Below, one piece after another: positions 8,245 to 18,116 of a DNA stretch of 64,000 nt. The DNA comes from Nocardia sp. NBC_01327. GTDB taxonomy: Bacteria > Actinomycetota > Actinomycetes > Mycobacteriales > Mycobacteriaceae. The DNA lies in contig NZ_CP108383.1 in NCBI RefSeq assembly GCF_035958815.1, positions 1,116,001 through 1,180,000 of the forward strand, written 5' to 3'. Numbering within the stretch: the first letter of the stretch is position 1; each line of letters begins with the position of its first letter. The notes beneath the pieces are model-generated. The model made no database searches. It had not been told where the DNA came from and saw only the letters and a list, made by a program, of their open reading frames with translations. The position numbers and the translations under genes were made by a program.

Positions 8245-9282
8245 ATGCGCTTTGGGTTGCAACTCGGATACTGGGGCGCGCAGCCGCCCACGAACACCGC
8301 AGAGTTGGTTGCCGCCGCCGAAGAGGCCGGATTCGACGCGGTCTTCACCGCCGAATCCTGGGGTTCGGATGCCTACACACCGCTGGCCTGGCTGGGGTCG
8401 AGCACCAGCCGGGTCCGGCTCGGCACCTCCGTGGTGCAGATGTCGGCACGCACGCCGACCGCCACCGCGATGGCGGCGCTGACCCTGGATCACCTCAGCG
8501 GCGGGCGGCACATTCTGGGCCTCGGCGTGTCCGGGCCGCAGGTGGTGGAGGGCTGGTACGGGCAGTCGTTTGCCAAGCCATTGCAGCGCACCCGCGAATA
8601 CGTGTCGGTGATCCGGCAGGTCCTCGCTCGGGAGGGCAAGGTGCAGAACGACGGGCCGCACTTCCCGCTGCCCTTCAACGGGCCGGCCGCCACGGGATTC
8701 GGCAAGCCGCTCAAGTCGATCACCCATCCGCTGCGGTCCGATCTGCCGATCTGGCTGGGCGCGGAGGGTCCGAAGAATGTGGCGCTGACCGCCGAGATCG
8801 CCGACGGCTGGCTGGCCATCTACTACACCCCGCGGCTCGCGGATATGTACAACCAGTGGCTCGACGAGGGTTTCGCGCGGGCCGGCGCCCGGCGTTCGCG
8901 GGCGGACTTCGAAATCGCCGCGACCGCGCAGGTGATCTTGACCGACGACACCGCGGCCGAGCTCGACCGGCTGCGGCCCTTCATGGCCCTCTACATCGGC
9001 GGTATGGGCGCGGAGGATATGAATTTCCATGCCGAGGTGTACCGCCGCATGGGCTACGGCGAGCAGGTCGACGAGATCACCCGGCTGTTCCGGACCGGCC
9101 GCAAGGACGAGGCCGCCGCCGCGGTGCCCGATGAGCTGATCCTGGACACCACGATCATCGGCGACGAGGCGCATGTGCGGGAGCAGCTGGGGGTGTGGGA
9201 GAAGGCCGGCGTGACCATGCTGCTCGTCGGCGTGCGGGATGTGCGGCAGTTCGAGCGGCTGAAGCCCCTCATCCAGTCGTAG
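8245..9282 (+). CDS. LLM-class F420-dependent oxidoreductase of the sterol cluster
   Basis: The 345-residue product is a luciferase-like TIM-barrel protein of the F420/FMN family: MRFGLQLGYWG at the start, DAVFTAESWGSDAYTPL, RVRLGTSVVQMSARTPT, HLSGGRHILGLGVSGPQVVEGWYG. The last motifs are typical of F420-dependent members. It resembles Rv3520c, which occupies the same divergent position next to the ltp3/ltp4 genes. The substrate is unknown; a redox step on a sterol side-chain intermediate is a reasonable inference. GAAGGGAA precedes the ATG. Its stop codon overlaps another KstR box at 9280-9293. Confidence 0.85.
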   Translation: MRFGLQLGYWGAQPPTNTAELVAAAEEAGFDAVFTAESWGSDAYTPLAWLGSSTSRVRLGTSVVQMSARTPTATAMAALTLDHLSGGRHILGLGVSGPQVVEGWYGQSFAKPLQRTREYVSVIRQVLAREGKVQNDGPHFPLPFNGPAATGFGKPLKSITHPLRSDLPIWLGAEGPKNVALTAEIADGWLAIYYTPRLADMYNQWLDEGFARAGARRSRADFEIAATAQVILTDDTAAELDRLRPFMALYIGGMGAEDMNFHAEVYRRMGYGEQVDEITRLFRTGRKDEAAAAVPDELILDTTIIGDEAHVREQLGVWEKAGVTMLLVGVRDVRQFERLKPLIQS

Positions 9283-9293
9283 AACCTGTTTCA
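9280..9293. promoter_or_regulatory. KstR box overlapping the LLM gene stop codon
   Basis: TAGAACCTGTTTCA matches the consensus perfectly and its first three bases are the TAG stop. The next gene, fadD19, begins about 160 bp later and has its own box. Confidence 0.7.
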
Positions 9294-9298
9294 GAATT

Positions 9299-9327
9299 GG
9301 ACCCGCTCGGCACCGCCGGGCGGGTCC
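9299..9327. terminator. Terminator after the LLM gene
   Basis: GGACCCGC and GCGGGTCC form an 8-bp stem, with a further CGG/CCG inner stem, starting 17 nt after the stop. Confidence 0.6.
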
Positions 9328-9431
9328 GTTCCGTTCCCGCTCCGCGGGCATTCGCGGCATTTCGGGCGTAGTGTGTGGCGGGGGCCACACCGTATTGTCC
9401 GGTGAGCGGGAACTCGCACCTTGCGATAAGC

Positions 9432-9445
9432 GAGAACACGTTCTA
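9432..9445. promoter_or_regulatory. KstR-like box at the fadD19 promoter
   Basis: GAGAACACGTTCTA matches TnnAACnnGTTnnA except at the first base; the core GAACACGTTC is a near palindrome. A -10-like TATTTT (9444-9449) overlaps its end and lies 6 nt before the GTG start of fadD19. Confidence 0.75.
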
Positions 9446-9455
9446 TTTTCGACCT

Positions 9456-11102
<1,647 letters not shown>

Positions 11103-11125
11103 GGCTTGAACGTCACTGAGACTCC

Positions 11126-11155
11126 CGTGCTCGCCTGCTGGGGCAGGCGGGCACG
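11126..11155. terminator. Terminator after fadD19
   Basis: Thirteen base pairs including one G-U form around a TGGG loop, followed by TTCGTT, 23 nt after the fadD19 stop. Confidence 0.75.
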
Positions 11156-11348
11156 TTCGTTGCGGGTGATTGCCAAGGTGACAACTGATTTCCGCATGGT
11201 CGGGTAACTCGTCGGGGACGTCCAGAACCCAGCCACCTCGGCAGCGTGAGTCCGCGACAAAATTGGTGGCCCACCCAGTGCTCGGCAAAAGTTCCGGGGA
11301 GGCGGAGGAGCCTGTTTCTTGTCGGTGGGCTGTGTAAGAGTGTTTTGC

Positions 11349-12344
11349 ATGAGCGAGACAGGCGGCCGGTCCACCACCATCACCGATGACGTGCTGCGGT
11401 CTTTCGAAGGCCACCGTCGCGAGTTGTGCGCGTATGCGTATCGCATGCTCGGGTCCTCGTTCGAGGCCGAGGACGCGGTGCAGGAGACGTTCACGCGGGC
11501 GTGGAAGTCGTACGACTCGTTCGAGGGCCGCTCCAGCATTCGGTCGTGGTTGTACAAGATCACCACCAATGTCTGCCTGGATATGCTCGACGGTCCGCAG
11601 CGGCGAGCCCGGCCGATGGATCTGTCCGGCCCCTCCACCCCGGATTCGCCGCTGCCCGCGCCGGAGCCGGATTACGTATGGGTGGAACCGATTCCGAACG
11701 CGCTCGCCTTCGGCGCCGATCCGGCCGAGGCGGCCAGTGCCAAGGATACGCTGCGGCTGGCCTTCGTCTCCGCGGTGCAGCACCTGCCCGCCACCCAGCG
11801 CGCCATTCTGATCATGCGTGAGGTACTGCGCTTCTCGGCCAATGAGACAGCCGAAATGCTCAATGTCTCACCGGCTTCGGTGAACAGCGCGCTGCAGCGC
11901 GCCCGCGCCACCATGACCAAGGCGCAGGAGGTGGCCACCGTCTCCGACGCCTATGACGAAACCGACGAGCAGCAGCGCAAACTCATCGACAATTTTGTCG
12001 CCGCCTTCGAGTCCTACGATATGGACGCGCTCACCCGGCTGCTGAAAGCCGATGTGGCACTGTCCATGCCGCCGTTCTCGCTGTGGATCTCCGGTCCGGA
12101 GAATGTGGCCGCCTTCATGCTCGGCACCGGCCACGAATGCCGCGATTCCCGCATGGTGCCGCTCGCGGGCGCGAACGGGCTGCCCGCCTTCGGTCACTAC
12201 AAGCCGAGTGGCGAACCGGGCCTGTGGACCCCGTGGTCGATCACCGTGCTCGAGCTCGACGGCGACCGGGTCGCGGGCCTCAATTTCTTTTTGGATACCG
12301 ACCGCCTGTTCCCGCTTTTCGGACTTCCGCTGGAACTGCGGTAG
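11349..12344 (+). CDS. ECF sigma factor with C-terminal SnoaL-like domain
   Basis: The 331-residue protein has sigma region 2 (RRELCAYAYRMLGSSFEAEDAVQETFTRAWKS split over residues 20-50), a linker with a Pro-rich segment, region 4 (LPATQRAILIMREVL.FSANETAEMLNVSPASVNSALQRAR) and about 130 extra residues at the C-terminus that look like an NTF2/SnoaL fold. This layout is that of SigG/SigJ-type ECF factors, whose extra domain regulates the sigma factor in place of a separate anti-sigma. No anti-sigma gene lies nearby. The start at ATG 11349 (MSETGG) is preferred; a GTG 30 bases earlier is possible. Nothing in the sequence links it to sterol genes. Confidence 0.82.
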   Translation: MSETGGRSTTITDDVLRSFEGHRRELCAYAYRMLGSSFEAEDAVQETFTRAWKSYDSFEGRSSIRSWLYKITTNVCLDMLDGPQRRARPMDLSGPSTPDSPLPAPEPDYVWVEPIPNALAFGADPAEAASAKDTLRLAFVSAVQHLPATQRAILIMREVLRFSANETAEMLNVSPASVNSALQRARATMTKAQEVATVSDAYDETDEQQRKLIDNFVAAFESYDMDALTRLLKADVALSMPPFSLWISGPENVAAFMLGTGHECRDSRMVPLAGANGLPAFGHYKPSGEPGLWTPWSITVLELDGDRVAGLNFFLDTDRLFPLFGLPLELR

Positions 12345-12430
12345 AACTGGACCCCGTCGTCGCGTAGGTGGCTCTGCGCACCGCAGCAGGTACCCGCCGG
12401 GGTGGTCCGGCGCAGCGCGGCGACATGCGT

Positions 12431-12466
12431 GAACGGCCCGCTGGGATGCTTCCCGGCGGGCCGTTC
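12431..12466. terminator. Bidirectional terminator between sigma factor and VOC gene
   Basis: GAACGGCCCGC and GCGGGCCGTTC form a perfect 11-bp stem with an inner GGGA/TCCC extension. It separates two convergent genes. Confidence 0.82.
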
Positions 12467-12485
12467 GCATCCGTGGTTGTGGAGT

Positions 12486-12905
12486 TCAGTTGGCGCCGGG
12501 GTAGGCCATGTGGAAGGGCTCCCACTGGTGGCCGTCGGGATCGATGAAGGTGCGGCCGTGCATGCCGACCTGGGCCTCCTGGGCGCGCTTGTCCGCATTC
12601 ACCTCCTCGGTGCCGCCGGCCGCGACCGCGGCGTCGACGAGCATGTCCACTTCCGCAGGGCTGGTAAGGGATAGGGCGTAGAGGCTGTTCACGGTGGCTT
12701 TGGCGTCGCCGATCACGCGGTCGGTGAAGGAGGTGAAGAAGTCCTTGGTCAGCAGCATCAGGCAGATGTTGTCGTCGACGACGATGCAGGCCGCATTGCC
12801 GTCGGTGAATTCCTGATTCACCTTCCAGCCCAGCGCCTCGTAGAAGCTCTTGGAGCGCTCCAGCTCGGCGACGGGAAGGTTGATGAAGATCATCTTGCTG
12901 GCCAT
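12486..12905 (-). CDS. VOC-family (glyoxalase-like) protein
   Basis: The 139-residue product has the two beta-alpha-beta-beta-beta modules of the vicinal oxygen chelate fold: MIFINLPVAELERSKSFYEALGW at the start and FIDPDGHQWEPFHM at the end, the latter being the usual C-terminal metal-ligand signature. It resembles small extradiol/glyoxalase-like proteins of unknown substrate. The ATG at 12905 is chosen because AGAGGA lies about 9 nt upstream; a longer frame to 12932 lacks such a site. Confidence 0.78.
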   Translation of the reverse strand: MASKMIFINLPVAELERSKSFYEALGWKVNQEFTDGNAACIVVDDNICLMLLTKDFFTSFTDRVIGDAKATVNSLYALSLTSPAEVDMLVDAAVAAGGTEEVNADKRAQEAQVGMHGRTFIDPDGHQWEPFHMAYPGAN

Positions 12906-13049
12906 GGCGTTCGTCCTCTCGTAAGCGGTCATAGGTGAGGACGGGCCCGCCTCCGAAAACTCATCGGTGTGGTCTGTGACACATCATTTAGTCATCGGCA
13001 AGTCGCGGGCCCGCCGACCGTGACAGAGTGGCGGGGGAGGAGGTGCCCG

Positions 13050-14246
13050 ATGAAGTACAGCTACCTGGTCGCCCTCACCGGCAGTGGCGGGACCGTGCCG
13101 CCGGAGCTGGGGGTGGTGCGCAGGCTCGTCGATCGTGGGCACCGGGTCACCGTGCTCGCCGAGGAGTCCCTGGCCGCGGAGGTGACAGCGACGGGTGCGC
13201 GGCTGCGCTCGCGGGCCGGGGCCGGATTCGCCCGCGATACCGTCGCCGAAATCGACGGGGAGCGGCCGGATCTCGTGCTCGCCTCCTATTTCGCCTTCGG
13301 GGCGATGGTGGCCGCTCAGGCGCGCGAGTTGCCGTTCATGGTGCTGATTCCGGGTATCTACCCGCTGCCGGTGGAGGGCGGTCCGCCGCCGGGCACCGGA
13401 TTCGGTCGCGCGGACGGCCCGGTCGGCCGCTGGCGGGACCGGGTGGTCGGTTCTATGGTGCAGCGCCGCTGGGATCAGGAACTGCTGCCGCAACTCAACG
13501 CGCTACGCGCGGATTTCGGCCTGGAGCGGCTGGCGCACTATCAGGATCAGGTGCAGCTGGCACACCGGCAGCTCGTATTATCCAGTGCGGCATTCGATTT
13601 CCCGGCGCAGCGGCCGGACGGTGTGCGCTGTGTCGGCCCTATCCTGGACGATCCCTTCTGGACCCGGGATGCGGAATGGGCGCTGCCGGAAGGCGGCGAT
13701 CCGCTGGTGCTGGTGTCGCTGTCCACCACCGCGCAGCGGCAGAGCGAATGTCTGCAGCGGATCGCCGATGCGCTCGGCCGGCTCCCGGTGCGTGCCATCG
13801 TGACGACCGGGCCCGCCGTCGATCCCGCCGATATCACCGCACCGGTGAATGTGCAGGTGCTGGCCGCGGCCCCGCATCAGGAGCTCATGCGGCACGCCAG
13901 TCTGGTGATCACGCACGGCGGGCACGGCACCCTGGTCAAGGCCTTCGCCGCCGACCTGCCGGTGGTACTGCTGCCGCACGGTCGCGACCACGCCGACAAT
14001 GCCGCCCGGGTGCGGGCGCACCGTGCCGGAATCACGCTGTCCCGCACCGCATCTCCGCAGCAGATCACCACCGCGGTCCGGCGCGTACTGCGCACGCCCG
14101 CGTACTATCGCGCCGCCGCCGAGCTGGGCCGGGTGCTGCGCCGCGATGCCATGAGCGATCTGCTCATGAACGAGTTGGAGCCCTCACCCGATCACCCCGA
14201 CCCGGTGTTCGAGCGCATCTTCCCGGTCCGCGAGATGGAATCCTGA
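13050..14246 (+). CDS. GT1-family glycosyltransferase
   Basis: The 398-residue protein has the two Rossmann-like halves of UDP-glycosyltransferase-type (MGT) enzymes: GSGGTVPPELGVVRRLVDRGHRVTVLAEES at the N-terminus and the donor-binding loop HASLVITHGGHGTLVKAFAADLPVVLLPHGRDHADNAARV split around residues 285-325. This subfamily glycosylates lipids, polyketides or sterols; the acceptor here is unknown. The ATG at 13050 follows a strong GGGGGAGGAGG site. The next gene follows after 70 bp on the same strand. Confidence 0.82.
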   Translation: MKYSYLVALTGSGGTVPPELGVVRRLVDRGHRVTVLAEESLAAEVTATGARLRSRAGAGFARDTVAEIDGERPDLVLASYFAFGAMVAAQARELPFMVLIPGIYPLPVEGGPPPGTGFGRADGPVGRWRDRVVGSMVQRRWDQELLPQLNALRADFGLERLAHYQDQVQLAHRQLVLSSAAFDFPAQRPDGVRCVGPILDDPFWTRDAEWALPEGGDPLVLVSLSTTAQRQSECLQRIADALGRLPVRAIVTTGPAVDPADITAPVNVQVLAAAPHQELMRHASLVITHGGHGTLVKAFAADLPVVLLPHGRDHADNAARVRAHRAGITLSRTASPQQITTAVRRVLRTPAYYRAAAELGRVLRRDAMSDLLMNELEPSPDHPDPVFERIFPVREMES

Positions 14247-14316
14247 TCTCCCGGGAACACACGCGGGTTCGCGCCCCGGCGTGTGCCCCGGGCCTGTCCG
14301 GTTTACCGTGGCAGGC

Positions 14317-15012
14317 ATGGACTACCTGGCTCTGCTCTGCGTGAAGCTGACCGCTTTCGGCGATCTCATCACCGTCGATACCGATCTCGGGGCGCCGGTT
14401 CCGTCCTGCGGCGATTGGACCTTCTACGACCTCGCCGACCATGTCGGCAACGGCAATCTGTGGGTGGTGACCGCGGTGAGCGAGCTGCGCGGGGACCGGC
14501 AGGTCGAGTCCGCCCCGAAAGAGGCTGCCGCCCTGCGTGAATGGTATGACGAGACCGCCGACGCGATGGTCGCGGTGTTGTCCGGGGAACCGGACCAGGA
14601 GGCGTGGACCTTCTCCAGCACCATGCCCCGCACCGTCGCCTTCTGGCGCCGCCGCCGCGCCCACGAGACCCTCATGCACCTGTGGGACGGACAGAACGCC
14701 TTCGGCGCCGCGGACCCGTTCGACACGGATCTGGCCGTCGACGGCATCACCGAGGTCTTCGAACTGTTCGCCCCCCGCATGATCAAACGCGGTCTGGCCA
14801 CCGAGCCGGAGGTGGCACTGCACGTCCGCGCCACCGATATCGCCGAGAGCTGGATCTACGGCCCCGGCGAACCCGTCGCCGAAATCTCCGGCGCCGCATC
14901 GGATCTGCTGCTCGCTCTCTGGCAGCGCAAGCCCCCCACCGACCCGGCCCTCACCTGGGGCGGCGACCGCACCGCCGGCGAGCGCGTATTGGCGGGCCCG
15001 CTGGTGCCCTGA
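14317..15012 (+). CDS. Maleylpyruvate-isomerase/DinB-like family protein
   Basis: The 231-residue protein fits the mycothiol-dependent maleylpyruvate isomerase family: an N-terminal four-helix DinB-like domain (CGDWTFYDLADHVGNGNLWVV with the conserved histidine, and RRRRAHETLMHLWD later with two more histidines as metal ligands) and a C-terminal domain ending in LLLALWQRKP. Most relatives have no known substrate. It starts at ATG 14317 (MDYLALL), with no clear ribosome-binding site. It may be co-transcribed with the glycosyltransferase. Confidence 0.72.
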   Translation: MDYLALLCVKLTAFGDLITVDTDLGAPVPSCGDWTFYDLADHVGNGNLWVVTAVSELRGDRQVESAPKEAAALREWYDETADAMVAVLSGEPDQEAWTFSSTMPRTVAFWRRRRAHETLMHLWDGQNAFGAADPFDTDLAVDGITEVFELFAPRMIKRGLATEPEVALHVRATDIAESWIYGPGEPVAEISGAASDLLLALWQRKPPTDPALTWGGDRTAGERVLAGPLVP

Positions 15013-15054
15013 GCCGCCGGGTTCAGCCACCCATCAAGTCCGGGGTGACCCCCC

Positions 15055-15186
15055 CGTCATCCCGGCATGCTCTTGGCCGGGATCTGTCGGAATCGGCTGA
15101 GTCGCTGTGGATCCCGGCCACAAGCACGCCGGGATGACAGGGTTTTGGCCGGGATGACGGGGTGCTTGTGGCCGGGATGACGGGGT
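15055..15186. repeat. Interspersed palindromic repeat A, copy 1
   Basis: The element begins CGTCATCCCGGC, contains TTGGCCGGGATC and GTGGATCCCGGCCA as internal complementary arms, and ends GCCGGGATGAC; it is followed by two tandem half copies of GCCGGGATGACGGGG (15148-15186). A second copy lies at 59857-59954. The whole can fold into a long hairpin. It is non-coding and looks like a REP/MITE-type genomic repeat. Confidence 0.75.
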
Positions 15187-15377
15187 GTGCCCGTCGTAGT
15201 TCTTTCCGGAACTCGGAGAAATTCCGCGCGCGGAAGGAAATTCGGACGGCTCTTTCCCGCTGTCGAATGTCCGCGCGCGGAATTCATTTGCAGTGACCAC
15301 GCTCGACCGACGACGAAGGCGGCGGCACCGAATGGTGCTGCCGCCCTTGGGTATTCGTCGTGCGGTGCGGTCGCCGG
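15187..15377. other. Intergenic stretch with an inverted repeat and terminator
   Basis: Two inverted 15-bp copies built on CCGCGCGCGG lie at 15220-15234 and 15270-15284. They are followed by the terminator hairpin at 15311-15360. No gene is seen. Confidence 0.5.
15311..15360. terminator. Terminator of the fadE26-fadE27 operon
   Basis: An outer stem CGACGAA/TTCGTCG encloses GGCGGCGGCACC/GGTGCTGCCGCC with a GAAT loop. It lies directly downstream of the minus-strand fadE27 stop. Confidence 0.78.
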
Positions 15378-16499
15378 TCAGTTGGCGGCGAGCAGGCCGC
15401 CGAGGGCGCGCAGGTGGTCGTGGGCGCCGCCGAGGGCGAATTCATTGTGCTTGGCGGCGGTGAAGTACTGGTTGACGATGTGGTCGCGGTCGATGCCGAC
15501 GCCGCCGTGCACGTGCACGACGGTGTGGGCGACGCGGTGACCGGCATCGGCGGCCCAGAACTTGGCGGTGTGGACTTCCGCGGTGGCGGGCAGGCCCTCC
15601 GACAGCAGCCAGGCGGCCTGCTGGACGGCCAGGCGTACGCCCTGCACGTCGATGTAGGCATCGGCGAGGCGCTGGGCCACGGCCTGGAAGCTGCCGATCT
15701 TCTTGCTGAACTGCTCGCGCTCGCGGGCGTAGTCCGCGACCAGCTCGAGACCCTTTTCGAGGGTGCCGAGCTGCAGGGCGGCCAGGCCCAGCCAGGCCCG
15801 CTCGAGCAGCCAGTTCAGAATTTCGGCGCCCTGCTCCAGGGTGCCGACCAATTCGGCTGGGGTACCGGCGAATTCGATCTCGGCCTCGGGGGTGCGGTCG
15901 GTGACGATCTGGTCCGCGATACGGACCGAGGCGTGCGCCGGGTCGACCAGGAAGACGGCGGGGGAGCCGTCGACGCTGGCGGACACCAGGATTCGCGCCG
16001 CCTGCCGGGCGAACGGCACGGTGGTCTTGAGCCCGGTGAGCTGCCAGCCGCCATTGTCCGAGGCGGTGGTGACCGGCTTGGCCGGCTCCCAGTTCCGCTC
16101 TTCGGTCAGTGCCGCGGTGAGGATGAGGTCAGCGGTGCCGGCCTGTGCGGCCAGGGCCCGCTGGGCCTCGGTGCCGAACTGCGCCAGCGCGCCCGCGCCG
16201 AGCACGATCGACCACAGGTACGGCACGGGGGCGACGGACTTGCCGAGTTCCCGCAGGATCGACGTCTGCTCCAGCACGCCGAAACCGCTGCCGTCCGCCG
16301 TTTCCGGCAGGGCCGCTGCCAGCACGCCGGTCTCGGCGAGCGAGCTCCACAGCGATTCGTCGAAGCGCAGCGTGGTGTTCCCGGATGCGTCGGTGTTCTT
16401 GTCGAGTTCGCGCAGCCGGTCGGCGGTGACGAGCTTGCCGGTGACCTCGGCGGTCAGGCGGGCCAGATCCTGCTGCGCCTCGGTGAGAGTGAAATCCAT
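15378..16499 (-). CDS. fadE27: Steroid acyl-CoA dehydrogenase subunit FadE27 (ChsE5)
   Basis: The 373-residue acyl-CoA dehydrogenase-fold protein has the same length as M. tuberculosis FadE27 and the same position, after FadE26. N-terminal helical (LTEAQQDLARL), middle beta and C-terminal helical domains are evident, with REQFSKKIGSFQAVAQRLAD marking the third domain and HVHGGVGIDRDH near the end. FadE26 and FadE27 form an alpha2beta2 enzyme (ChsE4-ChsE5) that dehydrogenates steroid side-chain CoA esters. It follows fadE26 by 22 bp in an operon under the KstR box at 17781. Confidence 0.88.
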   Translation of the reverse strand: MDFTLTEAQQDLARLTAEVTGKLVTADRLRELDKNTDASGNTTLRFDESLWSSLAETGVLAAALPETADGSGFGVLEQTSILRELGKSVAPVPYLWSIVLGAGALAQFGTEAQRALAAQAGTADLILTAALTEERNWEPAKPVTTASDNGGWQLTGLKTTVPFARQAARILVSASVDGSPAVFLVDPAHASVRIADQIVTDRTPEAEIEFAGTPAELVGTLEQGAEILNWLLERAWLGLAALQLGTLEKGLELVADYAREREQFSKKIGSFQAVAQRLADAYIDVQGVRLAVQQAAWLLSEGLPATAEVHTAKFWAADAGHRVAHTVVHVHGGVGIDRDHIVNQYFTAAKHNEFALGGAHDHLRALGGLLAAN

Positions 16500-16521
16500 G
16501 ATGGTTACCTCGATTTCAGGG

Positions 16522-17709
16522 TTAGCGCGCAGCGGCCGGCTGCTTGAGGGCGGTCATGGCGATGATGTCGCGCTGCACCTCGTTGGTGCCGCCGCCGAAG
16601 GTGAGGATCAGGCAGGCGCGGTGCATGCGCTCCATGCGGCCGCGCAATTGCGCACCGGCGGAATCCTGGCGCAGGTAGCCCTGCGGTCCGAGCACCTCCA
16701 TCAGGGCGCGGTAAACCTCGGTGGACAGTTCGGTGCCGTACACCTTGCAGGTGGAGGCATTCCACGGGCGCGGCGCGGCGCCCGCGTCGGCGCCGGAGGC
16801 GAGCTCCCAGTTCATCAGCTTCAGGTATTCGACCTTGGCGTGCGTGCGGGCCAGCAGAATCTGCACCCACTCCTGGTCGATGACGCGAGAACCGTTGGAG
16901 TTCTTGGTGTTCCGCGCCCACTCGGTGACCTGTGCGACCGCGAGCGACAGCGGTGCGGCGGAGGTCAGCGCGACCCGCTCGTGGTTGAGCTGATTGGTGA
17001 TCAGCGACCAGCCGCCGTTCTCCGGCCCGACCATATCGGAGTGCTTGACCCGCACGTCCTGGTAGTAGGTGGCGCTGGTGTCCGGCCCGGCCATGGTGTG
17101 CACCGGCGTCCAGGAGAAGCCCTCCGCCGTGGTCGGCAGGATGAACATCGAAATGCCCTTGTGCTTCTTGGCGGCCGGATCGGTGCGGGCGGCGAGCCAG
17201 ATGTAGTCGGCGTAGGCGATGAGGGAGGTCCACATCTTCTGGCCGTTGATGATCCACTCGTCACCGTCGCGGACCGCGCCGGTGCGCAGCGAGGCGAGGT
17301 CGGTGCCCGCGCCCGGCTCCGAGTAGCCGATGGCGAAGTGCAGCTGACCGGCGGCGATCTTGGGCAGGAAGAACTTCTTCTGCTCTTCGGTGCCGTAGTG
17401 CATGATCGTCGGCGCGACGGAGTTGATGGTCAGGAACGGCACCGGGGCGCCGGCGATGGCGGCCTCGTCGGTGAAGATCAGCTGATCCATGGTGGGCCGG
17501 TCCTGGCCGCCGTACTCCTTCGGCCAGCCGAGGGCGAGCCAGCCGTCGCGGCCCATCTCCGCGACGACCTCCCGGTAGACATTGCCTTCGCCGTACTCGC
17601 CGGTCTGAGCCGACAGCGCCGCTCGACGTTCCGGAGTGATCAGTTTGGCGAAATACTCACGCAGCTCAGCACGAAGCTGTTCCTGTTGCGGCGTGTATGC
17701 GATCCGCAT
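16522..17709 (-). CDS. fadE26: Steroid acyl-CoA dehydrogenase subunit FadE26 (ChsE4)
   Basis: The 395-residue acyl-CoA dehydrogenase shows GYSEPGAGTDLASLRT (FAD/substrate loop), WIINGQKMWTSLI and the C-terminal FGGGTNEVQRDIIA motif of the family. The partner lacks several of these, which fits the split-active-site heterotetramer of FadE26 and FadE27. It is the first gene of its operon and diverges from fdxD; the 155 bp between them hold a perfect KstR box. Gene order fadE27-fadE26-fdxD-hsd4A-yrbE4A is the mirror of that in M. tuberculosis. Confidence 0.9.
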   Translation of the reverse strand: MRIAYTPQQEQLRAELREYFAKLITPERRAALSAQTGEYGEGNVYREVVAEMGRDGWLALGWPKEYGGQDRPTMDQLIFTDEAAIAGAPVPFLTINSVAPTIMHYGTEEQKKFFLPKIAAGQLHFAIGYSEPGAGTDLASLRTGAVRDGDEWIINGQKMWTSLIAYADYIWLAARTDPAAKKHKGISMFILPTTAEGFSWTPVHTMAGPDTSATYYQDVRVKHSDMVGPENGGWSLITNQLNHERVALTSAAPLSLAVAQVTEWARNTKNSNGSRVIDQEWVQILLARTHAKVEYLKLMNWELASGADAGAAPRPWNASTCKVYGTELSTEVYRALMEVLGPQGYLRQDSAGAQLRGRMERMHRACLILTFGGGTNEVQRDIIAMTALKQPAAAR

Positions 17710-17780
17710 AGCGATACCTCTAGCCTTCTCATCTCTTGAAATTAGGCCCAGCGGGGTTCAGCCGATCATTGCACAGCAGG

Positions 17781-17794
17781 TGAAACATGTTCCA
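17781..17794. promoter_or_regulatory. KstR box between fadE26 and fdxD
   Basis: TGAAACATGTTCCA is a perfect match to TnnAACnnGTTnnA and sits midway between the two divergent genes. Confidence 0.85.
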
Positions 17795-17882
17795 GTATTG
17801 GGTGGTTGTAAGGCCGCGCTTGCTATCCCTGTGGGGCTGGTGTTGTTAGGCTCGGCCCACTGTTGTGGCAAAGGAGTTGGCT

Positions 17883-18071
17883 ATGAAGGTCACTGTTGAT
17901 CTCGACCAGTGCGAGGCGAACGGAATCTGTGTCGGAATCGCTCCCGACGTGTTCGAACTCGATGATGACGACGTCCTGCACATCATCGGCGCCGAGGTGG
18001 CCCCCGGTGATGAGGACGATGTGAAGACGGCGGTCGCGCAGTGCCCCAAGGCCGCTTTGAAGCTGGTCTGA
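17883..18071 (+). CDS. fdxD: Ferredoxin FdxD, [3Fe-4S] type
   Basis: The 62-residue ferredoxin has cysteines in CEANGIC and a distal CPKAAL, the CX5C...CP pattern of single-cluster [3Fe-4S] proteins; the fourth ligand position of a [4Fe-4S] site is absent. The rest is acidic (FELDDDDV), as expected for docking to P450 or oxidoreductase partners. Position matches Rv3503c in the KstR regulon. It may supply electrons to CYP125 or another sterol enzyme. AAAGGAG lies 7 nt before the ATG at 17883, preferred over an in-frame GTG 18 nt upstream. Confidence 0.88.
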   Translation: MKVTVDLDQCEANGICVGIAPDVFELDDDDVLHIIGAEVAPGDEDDVKTAVAQCPKAALKLV

Positions 18072-18091
18072 ACCCGGCCTTGCTCGCTAGG

Positions 18092-18105
18092 TGTAACACG
18101 TTCTA
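18092..18105. promoter_or_regulatory. KstR box at the hsd4A promoter
   Basis: TGTAACACGTTCTA is a perfect match. A -10-like TAGAGT (18104-18109) overlaps its end and lies 7 nt before the GTG of hsd4A, suggesting a leaderless transcript repressed by direct occlusion. Confidence 0.82.
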
Positions 18106-18116
18106 GAGTCGGCCCG

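Noticed and set aside
9375-9455. Longer N-terminus of FadD19 from an upstream ATG
   Set aside because: The extension would contain the KstR box and promoter, and FadD19 homologues begin at the position of the GTG at 9456.
15055-15186. CRISPR array
   Set aside because: The repeated units are palindromic, nearly contiguous and without unique spacers of constant length, and no cas genes are near.
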